From Clostridiales bacterium UBA735 (lineage in GTDB: Bacteria > Bacillota > Clostridia > Oscillospirales > Oscillospiraceae): DNA of 20,560 nt. Positions within the stretch are counted from its first letter, which is position 1, and each line of letters starts with the position of its first letter. Below are positions 1-6,247 of the stretch, one piece after another. The notes under the pieces are model-generated. The model was not told where the DNA came from. It did not search any database and saw nothing but the letters and a program-made list of their open reading frames with translations. The stretch spans positions 1 through 20,560 of the forward strand of contig DBLB01000171.1 in NCBI GenBank assembly GCA_002298695.1. Direction: 5' to 3'. The translations under genes and the position numbers were made by a program.

Positions 1-2
1 AC

Positions 3-59
3 AGCGCGATCCTCAAGTATTACGAGAGGATCACCGGAACGGAAGTCCGCAAGCGGTAA
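3..59 (+). CDS. 3' end of an unidentified protein (partial)
   Basis: Reading from base 3 gives eighteen codons (ending ITGTEVRKR) and then TAA at 57-59. The frame is open to the window edge, and a terminator-like hairpin pair follows about 50 bases later, which supports a real gene end. The tail is basic and too short to assign to a family. No function is proposed. Confidence 0.5.
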   Translation, partial: SAILKYYERITGTEVRKR

Positions 60-109
60 ACACCGCGCTCCGGTTTTATTCCAACCTCCATTGATGCCTC
101 TTTCAAATG

Positions 110-132
110 GGCCCGCCGCAACGCGGCGGGCC
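110..132 (+). terminator. GC-rich hairpin downstream of the first gene
   Basis: A perfect 10-bp stem (110-119 with 123-132) closes a three-base loop, AAC. No T-run follows directly; the next hairpin at 141-176 supplies one. It probably belongs to the termination region of the plus-strand gene ending at 59. A lone 10-bp GC stem could also act as a 3'-end stabiliser. Confidence 0.45.
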
Positions 133-140
133 ACCCGGCG

Positions 141-176
141 AAAACCCGGCGTCCACATGCGTGAACGCCGGGTTTT
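141..176. terminator. Bidirectional intrinsic terminator
   Basis: A perfect 12-bp stem (141-152 with 165-176) has four A on its left edge and four T on its right edge, so either transcript direction ends in GGG followed by UUUU. It lies 8 bases past the stop of the minus-strand DUF1836 gene and 80 bases past the stop of the plus-strand gene. It can therefore serve both converging genes. Confidence 0.8.
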
Positions 177-183
177 GCATCGC

Positions 184-789
184 TTATTCCAGAACTTCGA
201 TGCTTCCGCCGGTTTCGAGCGTTTTTCCCTCGAGCGCGAGGAGCTTTTCGGCGAAAATGCGGGAGAGGCTGCTGAGAATGGCGGCGGAGGCGATGAGCTC
301 TGCCGTGTCCTCCACGGCCAGCTCTGTCACGACCGCATGATCGAGCATGGCCGCGGCGGTCAGCTTGACCTGATCGATGAAATACTGCGCGCACAGCCGG
401 TGCCGCTGCACATAGGCGGCGTACATGCGCTGCACAGCCTCCTCGGGAAGATCGCCCGGCAGCAGTGCCGGCAGCATGGACAGGCGGAGACTCTGCTTGA
501 GCGTGCAGATCATGAGGAGATACGCGATATGGATGCGGTAGTATTTCTTTTTGCGCGGCTCCGGCATCAGCTTTGTGCGGACATAGTTGTTGATCGCAGC
601 AGACGTAATGGCCTGCGGCTGCTCCAGCTCCGGCGGAAGATAGCGCAGATACTGCCGCAGAAGCTGTACGACCTGATCCATATAGAGGCCGAAATCCGGG
701 ATTGCCTCCCAGTCCGGCAGGCGGCAGCGCTCGAGATATTTCTCCCAGCGCCGGAGCTTGCCGACCACGAGATCGTTGTCATAGGACAT
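184..789 (-). CDS. DUF1836 domain-containing protein (putative MerR-like regulator)
   Basis: This 201-residue soluble protein carries the DUF1836 hallmarks: IPDFGLYMDQV at residues 30-40, and a segment at 62-84 containing AINNYVRTKLMPEP followed by a KKKYY run. That segment resembles the winged helix-turn-helix of MerR proteins, so DNA binding is likely; the ligand and targets are unknown. A GTG at 801 gives four extra residues, but it touches the GGAAAGGTG ribosome binding site. The ATG at 787-789 has that site about 9 bases upstream and is preferred. The gene is divergent from degV, a pairing I recall from other Clostridia, which suggests it may regulate degV or itself. Family assignment is firm, while function is inference. 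Confidence 0.85.
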   Translation of the reverse strand: MSYDNDLVVGKLRRWEKYLERCRLPDWEAIPDFGLYMDQVVQLLRQYLRYLPPELEQPQAITSAAINNYVRTKLMPEPRKKKYYRIHIAYLLMICTLKQSLRLSMLPALLPGDLPEEAVQRMYAAYVQRHRLCAQYFIDQVKLTAAAMLDHAVVTELAVEDTAELIASAAILSSLSRIFAEKLLALEGKTLETGGSIEVLE

Positions 790-812
790 CGTTTCACACA
801 CCTTTCCACGTC

Positions 813-840
813 AGTATAGCACAGATAATGGGAATTGCAA
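813..840 (-). promoter_or_regulatory. Sigma-A-type promoter for the DUF1836 gene
   Basis: On the minus strand, TTGCAA (840-835) is followed after 16 bases by TATACT (818-813), with TGC directly before it as an extended -10. Transcription would start near 806, leaving only about 17 bases before the ATG at 789, a short but workable leader holding the Shine-Dalgarno. Confidence 0.6.
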
Positions 841-863
841 GAGAATCTTAACAATATGTTCAA

Positions 864-890
864 TTGACATTGCGAGATATCTGTGATAAT
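864..890 (+). promoter_or_regulatory. Sigma-A-type promoter for degV
   Basis: A perfect -35, TTGACA, at 864-869 is followed by GATAAT at 885-890. The spacer is short at 15 bases. The frame TAATCT at 887-892 would give a 17-base spacer but a poorer -10. This is the only good plus-strand promoter match before degV. Confidence 0.55.
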
Positions 891-909
891 CTGATATAGA
901 AAATCAGAT
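889..909. repeat. Inverted repeat at the degV transcription start
   Basis: ATCTGAT (889-895) is repeated inverted as ATCAGAT (903-909) across a 7-base gap. It overlaps the putative -10 region and start site of degV. It could be an operator, perhaps for the divergent DUF1836 protein, or a small 5' UTR hairpin. AT-rich chance symmetry is not excluded. Confidence 0.35.
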
Positions 910-927
910 ATGGAAAGAAGACTGATC

Positions 928-1803
928 ATGTTTACCATTGTTACGGATACCTCGGCCAATCTGCCGACCGACTATTTGCAGAAGGAGCAGATCACGGTCA
1001 TCCCGTTTACCTTCCACACGGAGTCAGGGGAACGGGCCTGTCTGGATCTGAACACGTTTGACGCGAAGGCGTTCTATGCGCAGATGCGTGCGGGCGAGAA
1101 GGTGACGACGTCGCAGATCCCGCCGCAGCGCTTCCTCGACGTGCTGACGCCGATGCTGGAGCGGGGGGAGGATGTGCTGTTTGTGAGCATGTCGTCCGGG
1201 ATCAGCGGTTCCTACGCCTCCGGCAAGATGGCAGAGCGTCAGCTGCACGAGGAGTTCCCGGAGCGGCAGCTTCGCTTTGTGGATACCTACAGCGCCTCGC
1301 TCGGCGAGGGGCTGCTTGTCATGCGTGCGGCGGAGTGCCGCAGCGCAGGCATGGGACTTGAGGAAACTTATCAGCTGCTGCGTGTCCTACGCCACCGGAT
1401 GGCACAGATCTTCACAGTCGGAGACCTGCGGTATCTGAAGCGCACGGGGCGGCTTTCAAATCTGGAGGCGGCCGTCGGCACGGTGCTTCAGATCAAGCCG
1501 CTGCTCAAGGGCGACCCGCAGGGCAAGATCGTCTGCTTTGCAAAGACGCGCGGCCGCCAGCGGGCCATCGAGGCCATTGCGCAGCAGTATGAGAAGTTGG
1601 TCGTGGAACCGGAGAAGCAGGTGATCGGCATCGCGCATGCCGACTGTGAACCGGATGCGCAGATCCTTGCGTCTATGCTGCGCCGCAGCCGCCCGCCGAA
1701 GGACATCCTGATGGTTGACTATGAGCCCGTGACAGGCTCGCACGTCGGCCCCGGCGCGCTGGCCCTGTTTTTCCTCGCAGACGAAAACGTCCGCAATATC
1801 TGA
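928..1803 (+). CDS. degV: DegV family fatty-acid-binding protein
   Basis: DegV proteins bind a fatty acid in a cleft between two domains; the fatty-acid-kinase partner FakB belongs to this family. The 291-residue product has the standard opening FTIVTDTSANLP, the serine-rich loop VSMSSGISGSY, the VDTYSASLGEGLL segment and KRTGRLSN, all typical of the family, at normal length. The ATG at 928 is chosen because GGAAAGAAG sits 7 bases upstream; the earlier ATG at 910 lacks a binding site. It is monocistronic, with its own promoter and a 19-bp hairpin at its stop codon. No fakA homologue is seen in the window, so a role in fatty acid activation is only inferred. Confidence 0.93.
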   Translation: MFTIVTDTSANLPTDYLQKEQITVIPFTFHTESGERACLDLNTFDAKAFYAQMRAGEKVTTSQIPPQRFLDVLTPMLERGEDVLFVSMSSGISGSYASGKMAERQLHEEFPERQLRFVDTYSASLGEGLLVMRAAECRSAGMGLEETYQLLRVLRHRMAQIFTVGDLRYLKRTGRLSNLEAAVGTVLQIKPLLKGDPQGKIVCFAKTRGRQRAIEAIAQQYEKLVVEPEKQVIGIAHADCEPDAQILASMLRRSRPPKDILMVDYEPVTGSHVGPGALALFFLADENVRNI

Positions 1804-1843
1804 TACTGTTTTCTGATGAAATTCTTTCATCAGGAAACAGTAT
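1803..1843 (+). terminator. 19-bp hairpin abutting the degV stop codon
   Basis: Bases 1803-1821 pair with 1825-1843 around a TTC loop; 18 of 19 pairs are Watson-Crick and one is a T-G wobble. The stem begins inside the TGA stop codon. The expected U-tract is missing, as the stem is followed by TCACTGAATATC. It may be a weak terminator, an mRNA 3'-end protector or the remnant of a small inverted-repeat element. Confidence 0.5.
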
Positions 1844-1900
1844 TCACTGAATATCAGTATGAAGCGGAGCGAACAGACACCGGCATACTGGAACGAACAC

Positions 1901-1933
1901 AAAACCCCGCCGCAGGAGCATCCTGCGGCGGGG
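1901..1933 (-). terminator. Intrinsic terminator of sdaA
   Basis: A perfect 13-bp GC-rich stem (1905-1917 with 1921-1933) with a three-base loop is followed on the minus strand by TTTT (1904-1901). It sits 18 bases beyond the sdaA stop codon. This is a textbook rho-independent terminator. Confidence 0.9.
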
Positions 1934-1951
1934 TCATCGTTGATCCGGTCC

Positions 1952-3166
1952 TCATTGCCTGGCGCGGCGCGAATAGAGGCGGGCGAGGCCGCCCTCGGAC
2001 GTTTCGCGGAACGCGCGGTTCATGTTGATGCCGGTTTCATACATTGTACGCACAACCATATCAAACGAAATCGTGCGCGTGCCGACGAGCATGTGCGCGA
2101 GGTTCGACGCGTCGATGGCGCGTTTGGCGGCGACGGCATTGCGTTCGATGCACGGGATCTGTACAAGGCCGCAGATCGGGTCACAGGTGAGGCCGAGCTG
2201 ATGTTCCATGGCGATCTCGGCAGCATATTCCTGCTCATCGAGCGTCAGTCCCGTCAGCTCGCCCATGGCCGCGGCGGCCATCGAGCAGGCCGTGCCGATC
2301 TCGGCCTGGCAGCCGCACTCCGCGCCGGAGATGGAGGCGTTGTGCCGCACCAGATTACCGAACAGACCGGCCACACCGAGCGCCTCGGCGATCTTGCGGT
2401 CGGGCAGCTTATATTTCTGCTGCATATACATGAGCACGGCCGGCAGCACACCGCAGCTGCCGCACGTCGGCGCGGTGACGATGGTGCCATTGCCGGCATT
2501 CTGCTCGGCGACAGCAAATGCATAGGAACAGACAAGCTGCAATTCCCGCACCTGCGGCAGATCAAGCTCATGCGTGCGTTCATAGAGGTATTTGGCTTTG
2601 CGCTGCACATTCAGCCCGCCGGGGAGCGTCCCCTCGGCGGCGAGACCATCTTCGATGGATCGACGCATGACGTGCCAGATATGTTCGAGGAACTTCCAGA
2701 TCTCCGGCCCTTCGTTCAGTTCGACATATTCCGGAAGCGTAACGTGCCGCCATTGACAGAAACGTATAATTTCGGCAAAGGAATTTTCCGGATATGCCTC
2801 GGCATCCTCGTGCTGCTCCTCGCCCTCGACGACAATGTCGCCGCCGCCGATGGACTCCACGCGGATGCGCTTCGTTTCTTTGTTGTCCTTGTAGGCGATG
2901 AGGTCGAGCGTATTCGGGTGCTTCATGTTGCCGGGGTCGATGGAGGCGAAGACAATTTTCGCGGGCAGGGGAGCGAATGTTTCCACAAGGACGCGGTCGG
3001 TGCCGTGTCCAACGCCGGTTTTGGCCAGCGAACCATAGAGAATGACCTCGTAGCGGTCGGCGTCCGGCGTCATTTTGCGAAACAGCTTCGCTGCGCGTTC
3101 CGGGCCCATGGTGTGGGAGCTGGACGGACCCTTGCCCACCTTATATAAAGTACGGATCGTCTGCAT
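1952..3166 (-). CDS. sdaA: L-serine dehydratase (L-serine ammonia-lyase), iron-sulfur, single chain
   Basis: The enzyme deaminates L-serine to pyruvate and ammonia with a [4Fe-4S] cluster. The 404-residue chain fuses the beta part (GPSSSHTMGP at residues 13-22, GSLAKTGVGHGTD) with the alpha part (APTCGSCGV, ECGCQAEIGTACSM, CDPICGLVQIPC). The latter holds the cysteines known to ligate the cluster in this family. The reading frame could begin at 3208 or 3187, but the ATG at 3166 has AAAGGAGG 8 bases upstream and matches the family start. It is transcribed alone from its own promoter, through a structured leader (3195-3357), to a strong terminator. The role is catabolic, feeding serine to pyruvate. 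Identity is firm; regulation by the leader is inferred. Confidence 0.95.
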   Translation of the reverse strand: MQTIRTLYKVGKGPSSSHTMGPERAAKLFRKMTPDADRYEVILYGSLAKTGVGHGTDRVLVETFAPLPAKIVFASIDPGNMKHPNTLDLIAYKDNKETKRIRVESIGGGDIVVEGEEQHEDAEAYPENSFAEIIRFCQWRHVTLPEYVELNEGPEIWKFLEHIWHVMRRSIEDGLAAEGTLPGGLNVQRKAKYLYERTHELDLPQVRELQLVCSYAFAVAEQNAGNGTIVTAPTCGSCGVLPAVLMYMQQKYKLPDRKIAEALGVAGLFGNLVRHNASISGAECGCQAEIGTACSMAAAAMGELTGLTLDEQEYAAEIAMEHQLGLTCDPICGLVQIPCIERNAVAAKRAIDASNLAHMLVGTRTISFDMVVRTMYETGINMNRAFRETSEGGLARLYSRRARQ

Positions 3167-3194
3167 GGCAGCAGCCTCCTTTGTCATGGTTCTT

Positions 3195-3357
3195 GGGCAG
3201 CACCGCACAATTCGGCAAGCTGATTCGGTGAGAGATTTTTCGTCAAGTCAAGGCTTGAAAAGTGCAGGAATACTGTATGTATTTCAAACTTTTCAAACCG
3301 CAGAATTGGCGGAAAAGATCCACCGAAGCGCGAAGACGCAATTGCGCGGTGCTGCCC
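3195..3357 (-). ncRNA. Structured 5' leader of sdaA, candidate cis-regulatory RNA
   Basis: In RNA sense the first transcribed bases (3357-3342, GGGCAGCACCGCGCAA) pair with 3210-3195 (TTGTGCGGTGCTGCCC): 16 pairs with one wobble. Inside lie a 7-bp helix (3327-3321 with 3230-3224), a small CCGC/GCGG hairpin (3312-3298) and a 9-bp helix (3296-3288 with 3263-3255) topped by an AATAC/GTATT stem. The outer helix ends 12 bases before the Shine-Dalgarno. CACCG (3351-3347) could instead pair with CGGTG (3325-3321), forming a hairpin followed by GATCTTTT, so two folds exclude each other. I recognise no known riboswitch core here. The pairing is seen directly; a regulatory role is inference. Confidence 0.55.
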
Positions 3358-3361
3358 TTGC

Positions 3362-3390
3362 ATTATAACAAATCCTGCCTGGAAAAACAA
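3362..3390 (-). promoter_or_regulatory. sdaA: Sigma-A promoter of sdaA
   Basis: On the minus strand TTGTTT (3390-3385), a 17-base spacer and a perfect TATAAT (3367-3362) with an extended TGT before it form a strong promoter. The predicted start, about 3358-3355, coincides with the first base of the long leader helix. The -35 begins two bases past the stop codon of the upstream small gene. Confidence 0.75.
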
Positions 3391-3391
3391 C

Positions 3392-3547
3392 CTATTTTGC
3401 CCGGTGCAGCGCTTCAAGCGAGAGCTCGGCGGCAAGCTTGAACAGCGCGTCGGCCATCACCTGCTCCACGGGCAGGCCGGTCTGTGCGGCGACGCGCTGG
3501 TAGAAGCGCAGCGCATCGGGGTCGAGGGGGATGGATATTGTGGTCAT
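3392..3547 (-). CDS. Small ribbon-helix-helix-like protein (51 aa)
   Basis: An ATG at 3547 with GGAAGGAG 8 bases upstream opens a 51-codon frame ending in TAG at 3394-3392. The product starts MTTISIPLDPDALRFYQRVA and continues with QTGLPVEQVMADALFKLAAELSLEALHRAK. A beta-strand-like start with alternating polar and hydrophobic residues, then two amphipathic helices separated by a TGLPVEQV turn, is the pattern of ribbon-helix-helix DNA-binding proteins such as CopG, Arc or RelB-type antitoxins. No toxin gene is adjacent: the next gene downstream is sdaA behind its own promoter. It could be an orphan antitoxin or a small repressor of proS or sdaA. The coding call rests on the ribosome binding site and composition; family membership is tentative. 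Confidence 0.7.
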   Translation of the reverse strand: MTTISIPLDPDALRFYQRVAAQTGLPVEQVMADALFKLAAELSLEALHRAK

Positions 3548-3591
3548 GGCAAAACTCCTTCCGTCAGGTATCCCATCTTATGTCCGGGGGA

Positions 3592-3620
3592 TTGACAGGC
3601 GTGATAAAATATTATAGTAT
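3592..3620 (+). promoter_or_regulatory. proS: Sigma-A promoter of proS
   Basis: TTGACA (3592-3597), a 17-base spacer and TAGTAT (3615-3620) precede proS. TATAGT at 3613-3618 is an alternative -10 with a 15-base spacer. AAAGGA at 3638-3643 is the ribosome binding site for the ATG at 3654. Confidence 0.65.
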
Positions 3621-3639
3621 GCAGAAAAGTAATTCCGAA
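3611..3639 (-). promoter_or_regulatory. Possible promoter of the 51-aa gene, overlapping the proS promoter
   Basis: On the minus strand a perfect TATAAT (3616-3611) lies 17 bases after TTCGGA (3639-3634), which matches the -35 consensus poorly. It overlaps the -10 of the proS promoter on the other strand, so the two would compete for polymerase. The leader to the ATG at 3547 would be about 57 bases. Confidence 0.35.
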
Positions 3640-3653
3640 AGGATGAGAATACG

Positions 3654-5090
3654 ATGGCGAAAGAGAAAAAAGTAGAGCAGATCACCGACATGGAGGTCGA
3701 CTTTGCCCAGTGGTATACTGATATCTGCCGCAAGGCGGAGCTGGTGGAATACGCGAGCGTGAAGGGCTTCACGATCCTGCGGCCGTATGGCTACGCGATC
3801 TGGGAGAACATCCAGCGCATCATGGACGCCGAATTCAAAAAGACCGGGCATGTGAATGTGGCGATGCCGGTCCTGATCCCGGAGAGCCTGCTGAAGAAGG
3901 AAGGCGAGCTGGTCAACGGCTTTGCACCCGAGGTGGCGTGGGTCACGATGGGCGGCAGCGAGAAGCTTGAAGAGCGGCTGGCGTTCCGCCCCACGTCGGA
4001 GACGATGTTCTGCGACCACTGGTCGCGCGTTTTGCAGACCTATCGAGAGCTGCCGATGCTGTACAATCAGTGGTGCTCGGTCATCCGCTGGGAGAAGACG
4101 ACGCGCCCGTTCCTGCGCAGCCGCGAGTTCTGGTGGCAGGAGGGCCATACCATCCACGAGACTGCCGAAGAAGCAAAGGCCGAGACCGAGCAGCAGCTGA
4201 ACTGCTACGCCGATTTCTTTGAAAACGTCCTCGCCATCCCGGTCGTGCGTGGCCGCAAGACCGACAAGGAGAAGTTTGCCGGCGCGGAGGCGACCTACAC
4301 CGTCGAGTGTATGATGAAGGACCGCAAGGCCCTTCAGGGCGCGACGAGCCACTACTTCGGCGACAAGTTCTCCCGCGCGTATGATGTGACCTTCACGGGC
4401 CGCGATAATAAATTGCAGTATCCGTTCCAGACGTCGTGGGGCGCCACAACGCGGATGATCGGCGCCGTCATCATGGCGCACGGCGACAACAACGGCCTTG
4501 TCCTGCCGCCGAAGATCGCGCCGGTGCAGGCCGTCGTCCTGCCGATCGCAATGCACAAGGAAGGCGTCCTTGACGCGGCAGGCAAGGTGCGCGACCGTCT
4601 GGCCGCCGCGGGCATCCGCGTGAAGATGGATGACAGCGATAATTCCATGGGCTGGAAGTGCGCGCAGTATGAGATGAAGGGCGTGCCGGTGCGCGTCGAG
4701 CTCGGGCCGCGCGACATCGAGGCCGGACAGTGCGTCCTCGTCCGCCGCAACGACGGCGAGAAGACCGTGGTCAAGCTCGAAGACCTCGAGACCGCCGTCC
4801 GGGAACAGCTGGCGCTCGTGCAGAAGGGTATGTACGAAAAGGCCCTGAAGAACATCCGGGAAAACACCTACGAGGCCCATTCCCTCGAAGAGGCAAAGCA
4901 GCTGCAGGCCGAGCACGGCGGCTTCATCAAGACGATGTGGTGCGGCGAGCTCGAGTGCGAGCTGAAGATGAAGGAAGAGGGCGGCATGTCCTCCCGCTGC
5001 ATGCCGCTGAAGCAGGAATGCTTCGACGACAAGTGCGCCATCTGCGGCAAGCCCGCAAAACACTCCATCTACTGGGGCATTGCATATTAA
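3654..5090 (+). CDS. proS: Prolyl-tRNA synthetase, archaeal/eukaryote type
   Basis: The enzyme charges tRNA-Pro with proline in the cytoplasm. At 478 residues it is the short form without the INS editing domain. Visible elements are the class II core (FRPTSETMF, RWEKTTRPFLRSREFWWQEGHTIHE with the catalytic motif 2 arginine, and a GATTRMIGAVIMAHGDNNGLVLP motif 3 region), an anticodon-binding domain from APVQAVVLPI onward, and a C-terminal extension with CAICGKPAKHSIYWGIAY. The last part carries zinc-ligand cysteines and the terminal tyrosine characteristic of this type. The start is ATG 3654 with AAAGGA about 10 bases upstream. It is a single-gene unit between its own promoter and terminator, with no T-box leader. 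Lack of INS implies that Ala-tRNA-Pro is cleared by a separate factor, if at all. Confidence 0.96.
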   Translation: MAKEKKVEQITDMEVDFAQWYTDICRKAELVEYASVKGFTILRPYGYAIWENIQRIMDAEFKKTGHVNVAMPVLIPESLLKKEGELVNGFAPEVAWVTMGGSEKLEERLAFRPTSETMFCDHWSRVLQTYRELPMLYNQWCSVIRWEKTTRPFLRSREFWWQEGHTIHETAEEAKAETEQQLNCYADFFENVLAIPVVRGRKTDKEKFAGAEATYTVECMMKDRKALQGATSHYFGDKFSRAYDVTFTGRDNKLQYPFQTSWGATTRMIGAVIMAHGDNNGLVLPPKIAPVQAVVLPIAMHKEGVLDAAGKVRDRLAAAGIRVKMDDSDNSMGWKCAQYEMKGVPVRVELGPRDIEAGQCVLVRRNDGEKTVVKLEDLETAVREQLALVQKGMYEKALKNIRENTYEAHSLEEAKQLQAEHGGFIKTMWCGELECELKMKEEGGMSSRCMPLKQECFDDKCAICGKPAKHSIYWGIAY

Positions 5091-5096
5091 GAATAC

Positions 5097-5125
5097 CCCC
5101 GCCGTCCTCCCGGACGGCGGGGTTT
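5097..5125 (+). terminator. Intrinsic terminator of proS
   Basis: An 11-bp stem, CCCCGCCGTCC (5097-5107) with GGACGGCGGGG (5112-5122), has a four-base loop and is followed by TTTCCTGTTTCC. It starts six bases after the proS stop codon. The minus-strand side lacks a clear U-tract, so I see no strong terminator for the converging bile salt hydrolase gene. The 80 bases between are otherwise featureless. Confidence 0.85.
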
Positions 5126-5203
5126 CCTGTTTCCTGTGTGTGCTGCAATTCCTGCGGTGCGCCGGTGGGGACGCCTGCTGCATCGAATTACGGCCTTTGT
5201 ATG

Positions 5204-6184
5204 CTATGCTTCACTTTCCATACGAATGGATGGTGCGGTCCGCATGGGATAGCAGTGCAGCTCGTTCCCATTCGGGTGCGCGCGATGCAGGTCGACGCCG
5301 ATGATCTGCCGGTTATCGTAGGTCGTGTAGTAATAGATTCCCTTTTGCGCATTCCAGCAGGACGTATAGATCGTGTATTCGAATTCCCCGTCCCGTACCT
5401 CGCAGCAGCCCTTCTGCTGCTCGACCGCGCCCAGCAGATGGAACATCTGGCCGACGTTTTCCGCCTCCGTTTTCCCCGGAAGCAGGTGTGCACGCACAAA
5501 GGCCGCGCGCACGAAGCGCGACGCGGACGAGAGGTCGCCGGGCAGCCCCAGCGCGCCCATTCCGCGGCTGTAGCAGCGGAGATCCAGCTTGTCGGAAAAG
5601 CAGTTTTTCGGCTGCCGCGGCGAGAGGGCCTGATAGTCATTCAGGCGGAACAGCTGCTGCAAAAACGGCGGATTATTCGTCAGCACGCCCGCCGGATTGT
5701 CATAGACGTGCAGCCCGTCCTCCATGGCCTCCACCACGATGCAGCCGCTCCGGTCGGCGATCATCCAGTGCATCTGCGCTGCCGGATAGGATGCGCTGAA
5801 CGGCGTCCCGACGAGCTGCATTCTGCGCAGCGCCGCCCGCGCCTCGTCCAGCGTAGCGCACTGCGCCAGCAGCCAGGGCAGAAACTCAAATTGCGCCACG
5901 TTCTGACGCCCCTCGGCCGGTTCGCCGTAGCAGGCGTTTCCGACAAAATTCAGACCCGCCATACCGAGACCCTTTTCATTCACGGCGTCGTAGTAGAGCG
6001 GATATCCGTCCGCCACGCACGCCGTTCCGATCAGCGCATAGTGCTGCGTCAGCGTGCCGCCGTGGCGGAAGGGGAGCGGGAAATTGCGTGGTGTGACGAC
6101 CACCTGCTCCCCGTAGCTGCGCTCATAATCGAGTGTCCGGCCCATGTAAAAATCCTGCGCCGCAAACGTTGCCGCTGTACACAT
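5204..6184 (-). CDS. Bile salt hydrolase / choloylglycine hydrolase (peptidase C59 family)
   Basis: Ntn hydrolases of this family deconjugate glycine- or taurine-linked bile acids; relatives cleave penicillin V or acyl-homoserine lactones. The 326-residue chain starts Met-Cys, so Cys2 becomes the N-terminal nucleophile, and no signal peptide precedes it. Further active-site equivalents are Arg16 and Asp19 (GRTLDYE), Asn79 (AGLNF), Asn170/171 (LTNNPPF) and Arg223 in LGLPGDLSSASRF, a strongly bile-salt-hydrolase-like signature. Start ATG 6184 has AGGGAG 8 bases upstream. It is the last gene of the long minus-strand block, 63 bases after the ymfI-like gene. I see no dedicated promoter, although a 6-bp hairpin (6223-6237) lies in the gap. 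Family is firm; preference for bile salts over penicillin V is likely but inferred. Confidence 0.9.
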   Translation of the reverse strand: MCTAATFAAQDFYMGRTLDYERSYGEQVVVTPRNFPLPFRHGGTLTQHYALIGTACVADGYPLYYDAVNEKGLGMAGLNFVGNACYGEPAEGRQNVAQFEFLPWLLAQCATLDEARAALRRMQLVGTPFSASYPAAQMHWMIADRSGCIVVEAMEDGLHVYDNPAGVLTNNPPFLQQLFRLNDYQALSPRQPKNCFSDKLDLRCYSRGMGALGLPGDLSSASRFVRAAFVRAHLLPGKTEAENVGQMFHLLGAVEQQKGCCEVRDGEFEYTIYTSCWNAQKGIYYYTTYDNRQIIGVDLHRAHPNGNELHCYPMRTAPSIRMESEA

Positions 6185-6247
6185 GCAGATCTCTCCCTTA
6201 CTTGAATTCTCGGTTAGGATGGATGCCGAGGCGGCATTCTATGCATC

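Noticed and set aside
3195..3357. The same region as a MITE with 16-bp terminal inverted repeats.
   Set aside because: No convincing target-site duplication flanks it, its left end coincides with the predicted transcription start, and internal nested helices are more RNA-like. A genome-wide copy search would settle it.
3343..3360. T-box-like sequence AGGGCAGCACCGCG at the start of the sdaA leader, resembling the AGGGTGGNACCGCG consensus.
   Set aside because: The tRNA-binding TGGN is replaced by CAGC, the antiterminator partner strand is poor, and the element lies at the 5' end of the transcript rather than after a specifier stem. The space where a specifier stem would lie is occupied by the promoter and the 51-aa gene.
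3612..5183. 523-residue minus-strand frame opposite proS.
   Set aside because: It lies antisense to a clearly conserved gene, has no ribosome binding site or domain, and its composition (Leu, Arg, His, Ala) is the usual antisense artefact of GC-rich coding DNA. The same applies to the long plus-strand frames opposite rel, recJ and mtaD.
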